NCBI RefSeq assembly: GCF_020991415.1
Contig: NZ_JAJMOY010000006.1
Coordinates: 236,428-300,427 of the forward strand
Direction: 5' to 3'
Source: Flavobacterium sp. ENC
GTDB taxonomy: Bacteria; Bacteroidota; Bacteroidia; Flavobacteriales; Flavobacteriaceae
DNA: 64,000 nucleotides
This document shows, piece after piece, positions 53,446 to 61,541 of this stretch. The number at the start of each line of letters is the position of its first letter. The stretch's first letter is position 1. The position numbers and the translations under genes are program-made. The notes under the pieces are model-generated. The model saw only the letters and a list, made by a program, of their open reading frames with translations. It did not search any database and was not told where the DNA came from.

Positions 53446-54189
53446 ATGGACAATTTAAAAAATAAAGTAGCCGTCATTACAGGCGGAAACAGCGGGATCG
53501 GATATGCAACAGCCAAACAATTTAAAGAGCAGGGCGCAACGGTGATCATCACCGGAAGAAGAAAAGAAGCGATTGAAGCAGCGGCTTTGGAATTGGGCGT
53601 GACCGCGATTGTGGCCGACCAGTCCAATATAGCGGATATTGAAAATCTGGCTGCGAAAGTAAAAGCAGATTTTGGTACGGTGGATATTCTCTTTATCAAT
53701 GCCGGGATTACGGGTACAGGCACCATTGAGCAAGCCACAGAAGTTTTATTTGATGGTATAATGAATGTAATTTTTAAAGGCGCTTATTTTACGTTAAGCA
53801 AATTTATACCTCTTTTAAAAGACGGCGCATCAGTAGTGTTCCTTTCTTCGAATACGGCAAGTATGAGTTATGCCGGCACATCGATTTATTCGTCTGGTAA
53901 AACGGCCCTTAATGCAGTGATGAAAATTGCTGCTTTGGAGTTAGCTCCAAGAAAAATCAGGGTGAATTCGGTTAGCCCGGGGCCAACGGAAACGGAAATA
54001 ATGAAAAAAGTTGGTTTGAATGAAGCGGAAGTTAAAACGTTGATGGATACAATTATCGATCATATTCCGCTAAAAAAAATGGGAACTTCAGAAGACGTTG
54101 CCAAAATGGTTTCGTATCTAAGCAGTGATGCCGCAACTTTCATCACCGGTGCCGATTTTATTATGGATGGGGGAATGGTGCTGGCTTAA
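53446..54189 (+). CDS. SDR-family oxidoreductase
   Basis: 247-residue classical SDR. The nucleotide motif is TGGNSGIGYATAK, the structural motif NAGITG, catalytic Ser in VVFLSSNTAS, and Tyr/Lys in IYSSGKTALNAV, followed by the usual SVSPGPTETEIM. Arg residues after the first glycine motif (TGRRKEA) favour NADPH. Its substrate is unknown; similar genes in Bacteroidota are often quinone or aldehyde reductases of unassigned role. It is monocistronic as far as the spacing shows and is followed by a repeat region. Confidence 0.9.
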   Translation: MDNLKNKVAVITGGNSGIGYATAKQFKEQGATVIITGRRKEAIEAAALELGVTAIVADQSNIADIENLAAKVKADFGTVDILFINAGITGTGTIEQATEVLFDGIMNVIFKGAYFTLSKFIPLLKDGASVVFLSSNTASMSYAGTSIYSSGKTALNAVMKIAALELAPRKIRVNSVSPGPTETEIMKKVGLNEAEVKTLMDTIIDHIPLKKMGTSEDVAKMVSYLSSDAATFITGADFIMDGGMVLA

Positions 54190-54460
54190 ATTTTTGTTTC
54201 AGGTTTCAGGTTGTGGAGGTTTAACCGCAACGCACGCAAGGGTTAACGCAAGGTTCGCAAAGTTATTTAGATATAGCTTTGCGATCGTTGCGTTTTATAC
54301 GGTTCCTATTATCAAAAAAACCTTCATCCCGATAGCTATCGCGAGCAAAGTTATTTACGTACAGCTTTGCGATCGTTGCGTTTTATACAGTTCCTATTAT
54401 CAAAAAAACTTTGCTCCCGATAGCTATCGGGATTGCGGTTAAAATACCAGCTGTCCATTT
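54190..54460. repeat. GCAAAG-family repeats with CCCGATAGCTATCGGG palindromes
   Basis: The 380-base gap has no gene. Two direct copies of a unit containing AGCTTTGCGATCGTTGCGTT and GGTTCCTATTATCAAAAAAA (or a near copy) start about 80 bases apart. Each is followed by the palindrome CCCGATAGCTATCGGG (perfect at 54416-54431, one change at 54328-54343). The same unit occurs at the right end of the window. Confidence 0.75.
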
Positions 54461-54494
54461 CAACCTGCTCTTTGTCCGTTTCAGCTTTTTTCTG

Positions 54495-54526
54495 ATTGTA
54501 AAACGATGAGGGTCAGGATATCTTTG
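54495..54526 (+). promoter_or_regulatory. Promoter of the alpha/beta hydrolase gene
   Basis: ATTG at 54495-54498 (three of four matches to TTTG) and TATCTTTG at 54519-54526 are 20 bases apart. The leader to the ATG would be about 37 bases. Confidence 0.5.
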
Positions 54527-54569
54527 ACAAAGAAATTAACGAATCAATACTTTAAAAATCAAAAAGAAT

Positions 54570-55574
54570 ATGAAAACTATACGAAACAAAATCGCCTTTA
54601 TTGCAGTCCTTTTGCTAAGTGTAAATTTTAGCAATGCACAATCGGAAAAACAAACCAATACAATCGAAGTAAGCAGTTCGCTGGGCACCTTAAAACAAAT
54701 TAATGCAGGACTATTGAATGTGGGGTATACCGAAGCCGGTCCTGCAACGGGAAGTCCGGTCATTTTGCTTCACGGCTGGCCTTATGATATTCACAGTTAT
54801 CAGGAAGTGGTGCCGATTTTAGTGGCGAAAGGCTACCGGGTGATTACGCCTTATTTAAGAGGTTTTGGTACGACTCGCTTTCTGTCGGATGCTACTTTCA
54901 GAAACGGACAGCAGGCTGCTTTGGCCACTGATGTTATCGCATTGATGGACGCTCTTAAAATTAAAAAAGCAACAATTGGCGGCTTTGACTGGGGAGCGAG
55001 AACAGCCGTTGCGTTAGCTGCACTCTGGCCGGAACGCGTAAACGGACTGGTTTCGGTAAGCGGATATCTTGTGGTAAATCTGGAAGCGAACTTAAAACCG
55101 CTGCCTCCAACAGCAGAATACGGCTGGTGGTATCAGTATTATTTTGCTACGGAAAGAGGAAAAACCGGATACACCCAAAATACTTATGAATTCAATAAAC
55201 TGATCTGGAAACTGGCTTCCCCAATCTGGAATTTCGATAAAGCGACTTACGATCAGACGGCACAGTCTTTTGATAATCCCGATCATGTGGCTATTGTAAT
55301 CCACAATTACAGATGGCGTCAGTCGCTTGAAGCGGGAGAACCTAAATACGACAGCCTCGAAAAACGACTCGCTGCAAGACCTGAAATTACAGTTCCGGCG
55401 ATAACCATCGGTAGTGATTTTGACGGTGCTTTTGCCGATGGGAAAGCGTATGCGAACAAATTTAAAGGGAAATACGAACACCGAATCTTAAAAGGAATCG
55501 GACATAATGTGCCTCAGGAAGATCCGAAAGCTTTTGCACAGGCTATTATTGATGCAGATGGATTTGGGAAATGA
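54570..55574 (+). CDS. Secreted alpha/beta hydrolase, epoxide-hydrolase-like
   Basis: 334 residues with a signal peptide (FIAVLLLSVNFSNAQ). The oxyanion-hole motif is LLHGWP (about 67-71). The nucleophile elbow is GGFDWGAR with Asp140 as nucleophile, which points to epoxide hydrolases or haloalkane dehalogenases rather than esterases. The catalytic His lies in GIGHNVPQEDP near the C-terminus. A cap domain (about 165-270, WYQYYFATERG) lies between. Predicted to act in the periplasm on a small epoxide or halide; the exact substrate is unknown. It is the first of four plus-strand stress-type genes. Confidence 0.88.
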   Translation: MKTIRNKIAFIAVLLLSVNFSNAQSEKQTNTIEVSSSLGTLKQINAGLLNVGYTEAGPATGSPVILLHGWPYDIHSYQEVVPILVAKGYRVITPYLRGFGTTRFLSDATFRNGQQAALATDVIALMDALKIKKATIGGFDWGARTAVALAALWPERVNGLVSVSGYLVVNLEANLKPLPPTAEYGWWYQYYFATERGKTGYTQNTYEFNKLIWKLASPIWNFDKATYDQTAQSFDNPDHVAIVIHNYRWRQSLEAGEPKYDSLEKRLAARPEITVPAITIGSDFDGAFADGKAYANKFKGKYEHRILKGIGHNVPQEDPKAFAQAIIDADGFGK

Positions 55575-55614
55575 AGAGTTAAGTTATGAGTTAGGAGTTA
55601 AGAGTTAGGAGTAA

Positions 55615-55670
55615 AGAATATAGAATATAGAATATAGAATATAGAATATAGAATATAGAATATAGAATAG
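55615..55670. repeat. Heptanucleotide microsatellite (AGAATAT, eight units)
   Basis: Seven perfect AGAATAT units and one AGAATAG are arranged head to tail, 61 bases before the ohr start codon. Similar short low-complexity units (TTAGGAGTTAAGAG) precede it. Confidence 0.9.
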
Positions 55671-55731
55671 ACGATAAACAACAAACGATAAACAATAAAC
55701 AAAAACAACAAACAATTTAAAAATTACAATC

Positions 55732-56163
55732 ATGGAAAATTCAAACATCCCACAACCGGAAAAAATTCTTTATACCGGGAAAACACATACAACAGGAGGG
55801 CGCGAAGGGGCTTCCAGAAGTTCAGATGATAAACTGAATGTGAAGCTGACTTCTCCGGGTTCTTCGGGAGCGGGAACCAATCCGGAACAGTTATTTGCTG
55901 CCGGATGGTCGGCCTGCTTTATAGGGGCCATGGGCATTGCAGCCGGAAAAATGAACCTCAGACTGCCGGCAGAAACGGCCGTAGATACCGAAGTAGATTT
56001 GGCGGTAACCGCCGGAGAATATTCCTTACAGGCGCGTTTAAACATCAGCCTTCCGGGGGTAGAACCTGAAACAGCCAAAGCAATTGCGGCCGAAGCGCAC
56101 AAGACTTGTCCGTATTCTAAAGCGACAAGAGGAAATATTAATGTGGAGATTACTATTCTTTAG
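55732..56163 (+). CDS. ohr: Organic hydroperoxide resistance protein (Ohr)
   Basis: 143-residue Ohr/OsmC-fold thiol peroxidase that reduces organic hydroperoxides in the cytoplasm. The two redox cysteines are at Cys62 (AAGWSACFIGAM) and Cys126 (HKTCPYSKAT), with the catalytic Arg in the N-terminal TTGGREGASRS. The spacing and the Ohr-type C-terminus (NINVEITIL) separate it from OsmC. It lies between the hydrolase gene and a DUF1223 gene, consistent with a defence role against oxidised lipids. A terminator hairpin follows at 56171. Confidence 0.95.
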   Translation: MENSNIPQPEKILYTGKTHTTGGREGASRSSDDKLNVKLTSPGSSGAGTNPEQLFAAGWSACFIGAMGIAAGKMNLRLPAETAVDTEVDLAVTAGEYSLQARLNISLPGVEPETAKAIAAEAHKTCPYSKATRGNINVEITIL

Positions 56164-56170
56164 TTCGGTA

Positions 56171-56206
56171 AAAAGAAAACCTCTTCCATCGAAGGGGTTT
56201 CTTTTT
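56171..56206 (+). terminator. Terminator after ohr
   Basis: AAAAGAAAACCTCTTC and GAAGGGGTTTCTTTTT form an imperfect stem with a T run. Confidence 0.7.
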
Positions 56207-56227
56207 ATGATCCTAAATTTAGAAATA

Positions 56228-56986
56228 ATGAAAAAAATAAAAATATCTTCCCTTTTTGCGAGCTTCTTACTGCTAATCGGAATGAGCAGTTGTGCCCAGA
56301 ATAATCCGGATCAAAAGACCGCAAAAGGAATTGCCGTTTTGGAGTTGTTTACCTCGGAAGGCTGTTCCAGTTGTCCGCCGGCAGATGAGCTGATGGGGAA
56401 AATTCAAAATGAAAATAAAAACGACCAGGTGTATGTGCTGGCATATCACGTCGATTATTGGGACAGACAGGGCTGGAAGGATATTTTCGGTAATCCGGAG
56501 TATACCAGGAGACAATACGATTACGCCAAATGGCTCGGAAAACAACCCGTTTATACGCCTCAGGTTGTTGTAAACGGTAAAAAGGATTATATTGGCTCTG
56601 ATGAATTTACGATTCGAAATGCAATCAGCAATGTCCTTTCCAAACCTGCAGCTGCCGAAGTAGCTTTGAAGACAACTGCGGTCAATAATAAACTGAAGGT
56701 AAATTATACCGTAAACGGGATTTCCAAAAACAGCCGACTACTGCTGGCTTTGGTACAGAAATCAGCCAAAAGCAATGTGAAAAGAGGAGAAAACGCCCAT
56801 CGGATTTTGTCGCATTACCAGATTGTAAAAGAACTTCATAATGTTGCACTAAAAAATAACGGAAACGGAAGTACCATTGTTGCCGCGCCAAAAGATTTTA
56901 CAGCCAAAGATTTTGAAGTAATTGGTTTTGTTCAGGATACGAATTTCGGAGCGATTTTAGGCGCTGCAAGAGCCGAAAACAACTAA
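56228..56986 (+). CDS. DUF1223 family thioredoxin-like secreted protein
   Basis: 252 residues from the ATG at 56228; the frame is open further upstream (to 56084), but only this start gives a lipoprotein-type signal (FASFLLLIGMSSCAQ, Cys22). The core matches DUF1223: VLELFTSEGCSSCPPADELM with a CxxC pair (Cys46, Cys49), YHVDYWDRQGWKDIF, and TPQVVVNGKKDYIGSD, a thioredoxin-like fold. The likely site is the periplasm or outer membrane. The redox role is unproven; its company (ohr, hydrolase) supports a stress function. Confidence 0.88.
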   Translation: MKKIKISSLFASFLLLIGMSSCAQNNPDQKTAKGIAVLELFTSEGCSSCPPADELMGKIQNENKNDQVYVLAYHVDYWDRQGWKDIFGNPEYTRRQYDYAKWLGKQPVYTPQVVVNGKKDYIGSDEFTIRNAISNVLSKPAAAEVALKTTAVNNKLKVNYTVNGISKNSRLLLALVQKSAKSNVKRGENAHRILSHYQIVKELHNVALKNNGNGSTIVAAPKDFTAKDFEVIGFVQDTNFGAILGAARAENN

Positions 56987-57047
56987 GTGAGAAATCAATT
57001 TAGCACTATAAAATTTTCAAAATAAGCTTACCTTTGGGTAGGCTTTA

Positions 57048-58082
57048 ATGATTTATACGACAATGGAAAAACAGAAAAAACGCTTTGAGGTATCCGGAAA
57101 GGTTATATGGGGAAGTTCCATATCGCTGGCCGTTCTGGCTTCGGTACCTAAATTATTTGATTCCTTTTCGACACCCGGAGATATTGTCATTAATTCCTCT
57201 ATTACGCTGTTGTTTTCGGTTTTTATTTGGTATTACAACATTTATAGCCTGCCGAAATTTTCATCACAACGCACCTCCAAAAACCTGTTCAACGGAAAAC
57301 TTTTGCTGAGCGTTCTTTTGGGTATCGTGATGATGGTGATATTGGTAATCGCGCATCAGGAACTTTTTGAGGTTTCGAAAATGGATGCGCCGATCATGTT
57401 CGAATTGAGAGGGCTTCTCATCAACCTGATTGTGTATATGTTCCTGCACCTGCTTTTTCAGAACTATCAGACCCAGCAGCTGGGCGTGGAGCTGGAACTC
57501 ACTAAAGCAGTAAACCTCGGAGCGCAATATGAATTACTGAAACAACAGGTGAATCCGCATTTTTTGTTTAACAGCCTGAATACCTTGAAATCAATGGTCG
57601 ATATCAACGATCCGATGAGTTCTGATTTTATCTTAAAACTTTCTGATTTTTACCGCTTTACACTCGAAAGCAGAAAAATGGACCTGATTCCGCTTCGCGA
57701 AGAACTTCAGATTTTGGATTCTTATGTGTATTTGCTGAAAGCCCGATTTGAGGATGGATTTGTTTTGGTGAATGAAGTCGATCCGAAACAATACGATTCG
57801 GCTGTTCCGCCTTTTACGCTGCAGCTGCTGATCGAAAATTGTATCAAACACAATATTGTATCGCTGGATAAACCTTTAGTCATTAAATTGTACAGCGAAG
57901 GTGATTTCCTGGTGGTCGAAAATCAGATTCAGCTGAAAAGAGGGGCTTTATCCACCGGAGTCGGTCTGGATAACATCAATCAGCGTTTCCTGCATTTGAT
58001 CCGTAAAGAGATTGAAATTGATAAAAATGAAACTACTTTTAAAATAAAAATTCCAATGATCTATGACTATCATAATAATTGA
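57048..58082 (+). CDS. LytS-type sensor histidine kinase
   Basis: 344 residues with four membrane spans in the first 140 (such as KLLLSVLLGIVMMVILVI and LLINLIVYMFLHLLF). A His_kinase domain follows with acceptor His171 in QQVNPHFLFNSLNTL and an ATP-binding N box in LLIENCIKHN and G box GVGLDNINQRFL. The start at 57063 (MEKQKKRFEV) may be the real one, since a possible -7 element TACCTTTG lies at 57029-57036 and leaves only a few bases before 57048. The stop overlaps the start of the LytTR regulator gene by 20 bases, so the pair is translationally coupled. It is similar in layout to the pair at 39012-40783. Confidence 0.93.
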   Translation: MIYTTMEKQKKRFEVSGKVIWGSSISLAVLASVPKLFDSFSTPGDIVINSSITLLFSVFIWYYNIYSLPKFSSQRTSKNLFNGKLLLSVLLGIVMMVILVIAHQELFEVSKMDAPIMFELRGLLINLIVYMFLHLLFQNYQTQQLGVELELTKAVNLGAQYELLKQQVNPHFLFNSLNTLKSMVDINDPMSSDFILKLSDFYRFTLESRKMDLIPLREELQILDSYVYLLKARFEDGFVLVNEVDPKQYDSAVPPFTLQLLIENCIKHNIVSLDKPLVIKLYSEGDFLVVENQIQLKRGALSTGVGLDNINQRFLHLIRKEIEIDKNETTFKIKIPMIYDYHNN

Positions 58083-58830
58083 AGACGAGGTAAAAACGGC
58101 CAGGGCCCTTGGCCAGCTTATTCTGAGTATCAGGCCCGATGCGCAGATTTTGTCGTACATACAAAGTATTGACGGTGCGGTCAGTTACCTGCAGGAAAAC
58201 GACCAGCCCGATCTTATTTTTATGGATATTCAGCTGGCAGACGGCCAGTGTTTTGAAATTTTCAAAAATGTGGAAGTGCTGTCACCGGTGATATTTTGCA
58301 CCGCTTTTGATGACTATGCGATTGAGGCATTCAAATCAAACGGAATCGATTATGTACTGAAACCTTTTTCGAGAGAAAGTATTGCCCAGGCCATTAAAAA
58401 AGCAGGAGAACTGAAAAACTTTTTTCAGCGCAACAAAAAGGCAATGCCCGATTTCGATTATTTACTGACGCGGACAGGCGAGAATACAGGGAAGAGCAGT
58501 TTTTTGGTTTTTAAAAATAATAAATACCAGACAGTACAAACTGAAAACATTGCGTTCTTCTATATCAAATATGAAACGCCAACGATCATGACGCTGGATA
58601 AAAATGAATATCAGATTACACAATCGTTAGACGAGGTTCATAAATTATTGTCCCCCACCCAATTCTTCAGAATCAACAGGCAATATCTGGTGAATTTTTC
58701 AGCCATCAGGGAGGCAGAACATTATTTTTCGCGCAAACTGATTATCAAATTGACAATTCCGACCGAAGAAAAACTACTGATCGGAAAAGAAAAAGCAACC
58801 GCTTTTTTAAGCTGGCTCGAAAACCGATAA
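58063..58830 (+). CDS. LytTR-family response regulator
   Basis: 255 residues. The receiver has acidic residues in IIIIEDEV, phospho-acceptor Asp55 in LIFMDIQLAD, Thr in FCTAFDDYA and Lys in YVLKPFS. The LytTR domain (about 145-255) shows QTENIAFFYIKYETPTI and FFRINRQYLVNFSAI. The start lies inside the last codons of the kinase gene (58063 against a stop at 58082). The target genes are unknown; the neighbouring stress genes are candidates. Unlike the other pair in this window, it lies downstream of, not divergent from, its possible targets. Confidence 0.93.
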   Translation: MTIIIIEDEVKTARALGQLILSIRPDAQILSYIQSIDGAVSYLQENDQPDLIFMDIQLADGQCFEIFKNVEVLSPVIFCTAFDDYAIEAFKSNGIDYVLKPFSRESIAQAIKKAGELKNFFQRNKKAMPDFDYLLTRTGENTGKSSFLVFKNNKYQTVQTENIAFFYIKYETPTIMTLDKNEYQITQSLDEVHKLLSPTQFFRINRQYLVNFSAIREAEHYFSRKLIIKLTIPTEEKLLIGKEKATAFLSWLENR

Positions 58831-58887
58831 CCCATTAATTTTTTCCGGGAAAGGATCAATTAACAGGTTATGAAAGAAGTTGAGAAT

Positions 58888-58968
58888 TTATAATTCAGGA
58901 AACATAAAACAGCTCAAAAAGAAAAGAGCCGATAATATAAAACTTACGATTAAGATGATTTTTTTCAT
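58888..58968 (-). CDS. Possible small hydrophobic peptide, 26 residues
   Basis: A short frame starting with ATG encodes a Lys-Lys N-terminus, a hydrophobic run (IILIVSFILSALFFLSCFMF) and a short tail, resembling a lipoprotein signal or a one-span membrane peptide. It is in the 214-base gap between the LytTR and DoxX genes. No Shine-Dalgarno or clear promoter is visible, so this may be chance. Confidence 0.3.
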   Translation of the reverse strand: MKKIILIVSFILSALFFLSCFMFPEL

Positions 58969-59044
58969 TGTGAGGATTTAAATTTTACTAAAATAAATTG
59001 CCCGCGACCAGATCCCGGCCAATTTTTTTGGCACTACTTTGAAG

Positions 59045-59446
59045 TTAGTCTGCCTGAATTGCGGCAGGGCTGTAAGTAGCGGTATATAGTTTCCTAAACA
59101 TGAAATAAGTAACGCTTACCATTACAAAAGCAATAATAGCATCGATTGTAGCAGGAAAACCCAACACACAGATTTTGGATACAAAGGCAAATAGGATATC
59201 GAAAAAGACACCGGCAAATACCCATTCTTTTAATCGAAGCAATTTGTTTGGAATCAGTAAGGTGATTACTCCGGCTATTTTGAATACCCCCAGCAAATAG
59301 ATAAAATGTGCGGGATACCCTAACTGTTGTGTAATTCCCCAGACGATTGGGTTTGTAGTCAGTTCGAAGAAACCGCTGGCGCCAAACCATAAAGAAGTTA
59401 ATACAATTCCTGTCCAGTAAATAATTTTTGTTGTTTTTGAGTTCAT
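59045..59446 (-). CDS. DoxX-like membrane protein
   Basis: 133 residues with four predicted spans, starting IIYWTGIVLTSLWFGASGFFEL. QLGYPAHFIYLLGVFKIAG and ITLLIPNKLLRLKEWVFAG match DoxX-like family proteins (a small quinone-reductase-associated family). These are often next to oxidative-stress genes. No partner is seen directly adjacent; the next minus-strand gene (nitronate monooxygenase) is 558 bases upstream across a repeat array. The function is not known. Confidence 0.82.
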   Translation of the reverse strand: MNSKTTKIIYWTGIVLTSLWFGASGFFELTTNPIVWGITQQLGYPAHFIYLLGVFKIAGVITLLIPNKLLRLKEWVFAGVFFDILFAFVSKICVLGFPATIDAIIAFVMVSVTYFMFRKLYTATYSPAAIQAD

Positions 59447-59574
59447 AATTTTTATATTTTAAGTTATTTAACAGGACAAAATTGTGGCTTTTGTGCTAAA
59501 TAAAATAGTAATATAATGCCCAACCGGACAAAATGAACTTCGAAGCAGACAATGGTTATAGTGGAGTTTTTTTT

Positions 59575-60022
59575 TAACCGCTAAGCACGCAAAGATTTAC
59601 GCGATCCCGATAGCTATCGGGAGCAAAGTTTTACTGCTACTTGTGTTGTATGTTCGCAAAGTTGAAAGGCTAACTTTTTTAGCATTATATAAGCCTTGCG
59701 AACTTAAACTATACTCAAGGTATATCAAAAAAAACCTTTGCGAACATTGCGGTAAAAAACACTCAAAGCAATGCTCGCAAAGTTGAAGGCTAACTTTTTC
59801 AGCAGTACATAAGCCTTGCGAACTTAAACTATACTCAAGGTATATCAAAAAAAAACCTTTGCGAACATTGCGGTAAAAAACACTCAAAGCAATGTTCGCA
59901 AAGTTGAAAGGCTAATTTTTTTAGCAGTACATAAGCCTTGCGAACTTAAACTATACTCAAAGTATATCAAAAAAAACCTTTGCGAGCATTGCGGTAAAAA
60001 ACACTCAAAGCAATGCTCCGGT
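59575..60022. repeat. 121-bp tandem repeat that runs into the nitronate monooxygenase gene
   Basis: Copies with the marker TGTTCGCAAA or TGCTCGCAAA start at 59652, 59772 or 59773, and 59893; a fourth begins at 60014 but stops matching after TGCTC. Each unit contains AGCCTTGCGAACTTAAACTA and ACCTTTGCGAACATTGCGGT, complementary in part to the GCAAAG marker. A CCCGATAGCTATCGGG palindrome lies at 59606-59621. The last 18 or so matching bases include the final codons of the minus-strand gene. Confidence 0.85.
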
Positions 60023-61075
60023 TTCGGTAATCAAAACCTGCATAAGCTCTTCGGCACTATAGTGTTTTAAGCCACTTGTATTTTGCCCCGACCAAAAACT
60101 GATCATTTCTGTTTTTCCCTGTGCCAGAGCTGCGGCTTTCAAAGGAGCAATTAACCTCGTCTGTAATGGAAAAGGCAAAACTTCCGTTTCAAAAGGAACA
60201 GCATCCGATATCCGGTTGCTTAACATGCGGCCCATTCTTCCCGTAAGCGATTTTGAAACCGTAGTAGGATTGGCGGTACCGGATAACAGCACTTGTTTGT
60301 GAAGTGGTGTTGCTCCCGATTCCTCTGTCACCATAAAGGCAGTACCCAGTTGTACGGCATCGGCTCCCAAAGTCATCGCGGCTGCAATACCTTTTGCATT
60401 AATAATACCTCCGGCTGCGATAATGGGCGTTTTTGTTTTCGCTTTTAGCTGTTGTAAAAGGGTGAAGAGTCCCGTGAAAGAATCCTGGGCAGGTCTCAAA
60501 AACGAAGGCCTGTGTCCGCCGGCTTCAAATCCTGAAGCCACAATAGCATCTACCTGCGCTTCTTCCAGAGCAAGGGCTTCTTCTAAAGTGGTGGCCGCCC
60601 CAACCGTTTTAATGCCTAATCTTCGGCTTTCGTTCAGGATTTCTTTAGACGGAATTCCAAAAATAAAACTGAAAACAGCAGGTTTGATTTCGAATAAAGT
60701 TTCCACCTGTTTTTCAAATTTCGACGGAATAGCAGCAGAAAGATCCGGTAACGGAATTCCGAACTCATCAAAATAAGGTTTGAAAAGCAGTTTGATTTTC
60801 TCTAATTTTTCGGGTGGATAATTAACCAGTGCCTGATCCACATCGTTGACCCATAAATTGATATTGTAAGGTTTCGTAGTGCGTTCTTTTATGACTTTTC
60901 CGGCTTCCAGAATTTCTTCGGGAGTCAGCGTATAGGCACCATAACTTCCCAGTCCGCCGGCATTGCTGACCGCAGCCAGTAAAGCGGCCGTTGAAAAACC
61001 AGCACCCATCGGACCCTGCAGAATAGGATACTGTATGCCCAGTAATTGTGTTATTTTAGTTGAATTCCACATCAC
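60005..61075 (-). CDS. Nitronate monooxygenase (2-nitropropane dioxygenase type)
   Basis: 356-residue FMN-dependent TIM-barrel enzyme that oxidises alkyl nitronates such as propionate 3-nitronate. Motifs: ITQLLGIQYPILQGPMGAG at the N-terminus, VDAIVASGFEAGGHRPSF with the conserved His, PIIAAGGIINAKGIAAAMTL and GADAVQLGTAFMVTEESGA. The start follows the stop of the NTF2-like gene by 3 bases. The last codons (GALL and the stop) are shared with the end of the tandem repeat described at 59575. It is the last gene of a probable six-gene run from the Crp/Fnr gene. Confidence 0.92.
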   Translation of the reverse strand: MMWNSTKITQLLGIQYPILQGPMGAGFSTAALLAAVSNAGGLGSYGAYTLTPEEILEAGKVIKERTTKPYNINLWVNDVDQALVNYPPEKLEKIKLLFKPYFDEFGIPLPDLSAAIPSKFEKQVETLFEIKPAVFSFIFGIPSKEILNESRRLGIKTVGAATTLEEALALEEAQVDAIVASGFEAGGHRPSFLRPAQDSFTGLFTLLQQLKAKTKTPIIAAGGIINAKGIAAAMTLGADAVQLGTAFMVTEESGATPLHKQVLLSGTANPTTVSKSLTGRMGRMLSNRISDAVPFETEVLPFPLQTRLIAPLKAAALAQGKTEMISFWSGQNTSGLKHYSAEELMQVLITETGALL

Positions 61076-61078
61076 AGC

Positions 61079-61453
61079 TTAATTTACGTGTGTTAGTAAT
61101 TTGTTTACAATCACCCATTTGCCATCAACAACAGCAAGACTAAGCTGATCATAATAGTTATAGTCAAAGATCGGAACTTTCACTTTAGCCACAGCCGTAT
61201 TATTGATGACTTCTAAAGATACGATTTCCATATTGAATTTTTCTCCGAGTTCCTGAGGACTCTTGCGGCTTTTTACGCCTTCCAGATACTGATCCAGCGT
61301 TTTAAAATAAGGCACTCCCTTAATGTCTCCAACGATTAGCGCTTTTGGGTGAAAAGTCTTTTCCAGTAAAGCAGCATCACCCTTGTAAATACCATTGAAG
61401 TAATTCATAATTAGCGCAGTAATCAAAGCTGCACTGGTACTAAAATTGTCCAT
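61079..61453 (-). CDS. NTF2-like (lumazine-binding type) protein
   Basis: 124 residues without signal peptide. The pattern is that of the SnoaL/NTF2-like cone fold: LITALIMNYFNGIYKGDAAL, LLEKTFHPKALIVGD and YYDQLSLAVVDGKWVIVNKL at the end. Such proteins bind or isomerise small hydrophobic molecules, or are mere partners. It sits between an SDR gene and the monooxygenase gene and is translationally close to the latter (3 bases). No catalytic residues can be named with confidence. Confidence 0.82.
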   Translation of the reverse strand: MDNFSTSAALITALIMNYFNGIYKGDAALLEKTFHPKALIVGDIKGVPYFKTLDQYLEGVKSRKSPQELGEKFNMEIVSLEVINNTAVAKVKVPIFDYNYYDQLSLAVVDGKWVIVNKLLTHVN

Positions 61454-61541
61454 AATTTTTGGATTTAAATAAACCCGCCGGGTGTAATTGATTACAACTA
61501 CTGTTTTTGAATTACACCCAACAGGCTTAAGGGATTAAAAA

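Noticed and set aside
54125..54442. Plus-strand open frame of 105 codons after the SDR gene
   Set aside because: It starts inside the SDR gene in another frame and continues through intergenic repeats, so its repeated protein segments come from the DNA repeat.
57029..57036. TACCTTTG as a firm promoter of the second LytS gene
   Set aside because: The same bases form the loop side of a hairpin (AAGCTTACC with GGTAGGCTT) that could be the DUF1223 terminator, so the call is ambiguous; it is mentioned only in the kinase entry.
59597..59887. Minus-strand open frame of 96 codons
   Set aside because: It is made of translated 121-bp tandem repeats with repeated peptide blocks and no start or promoter support.
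59575..60022. Tandem arrays considered as CRISPR
   Set aside because: Here and at 2281, 9861 and 46886 the whole unit repeats, with no variable spacers and no cas genes nearby.
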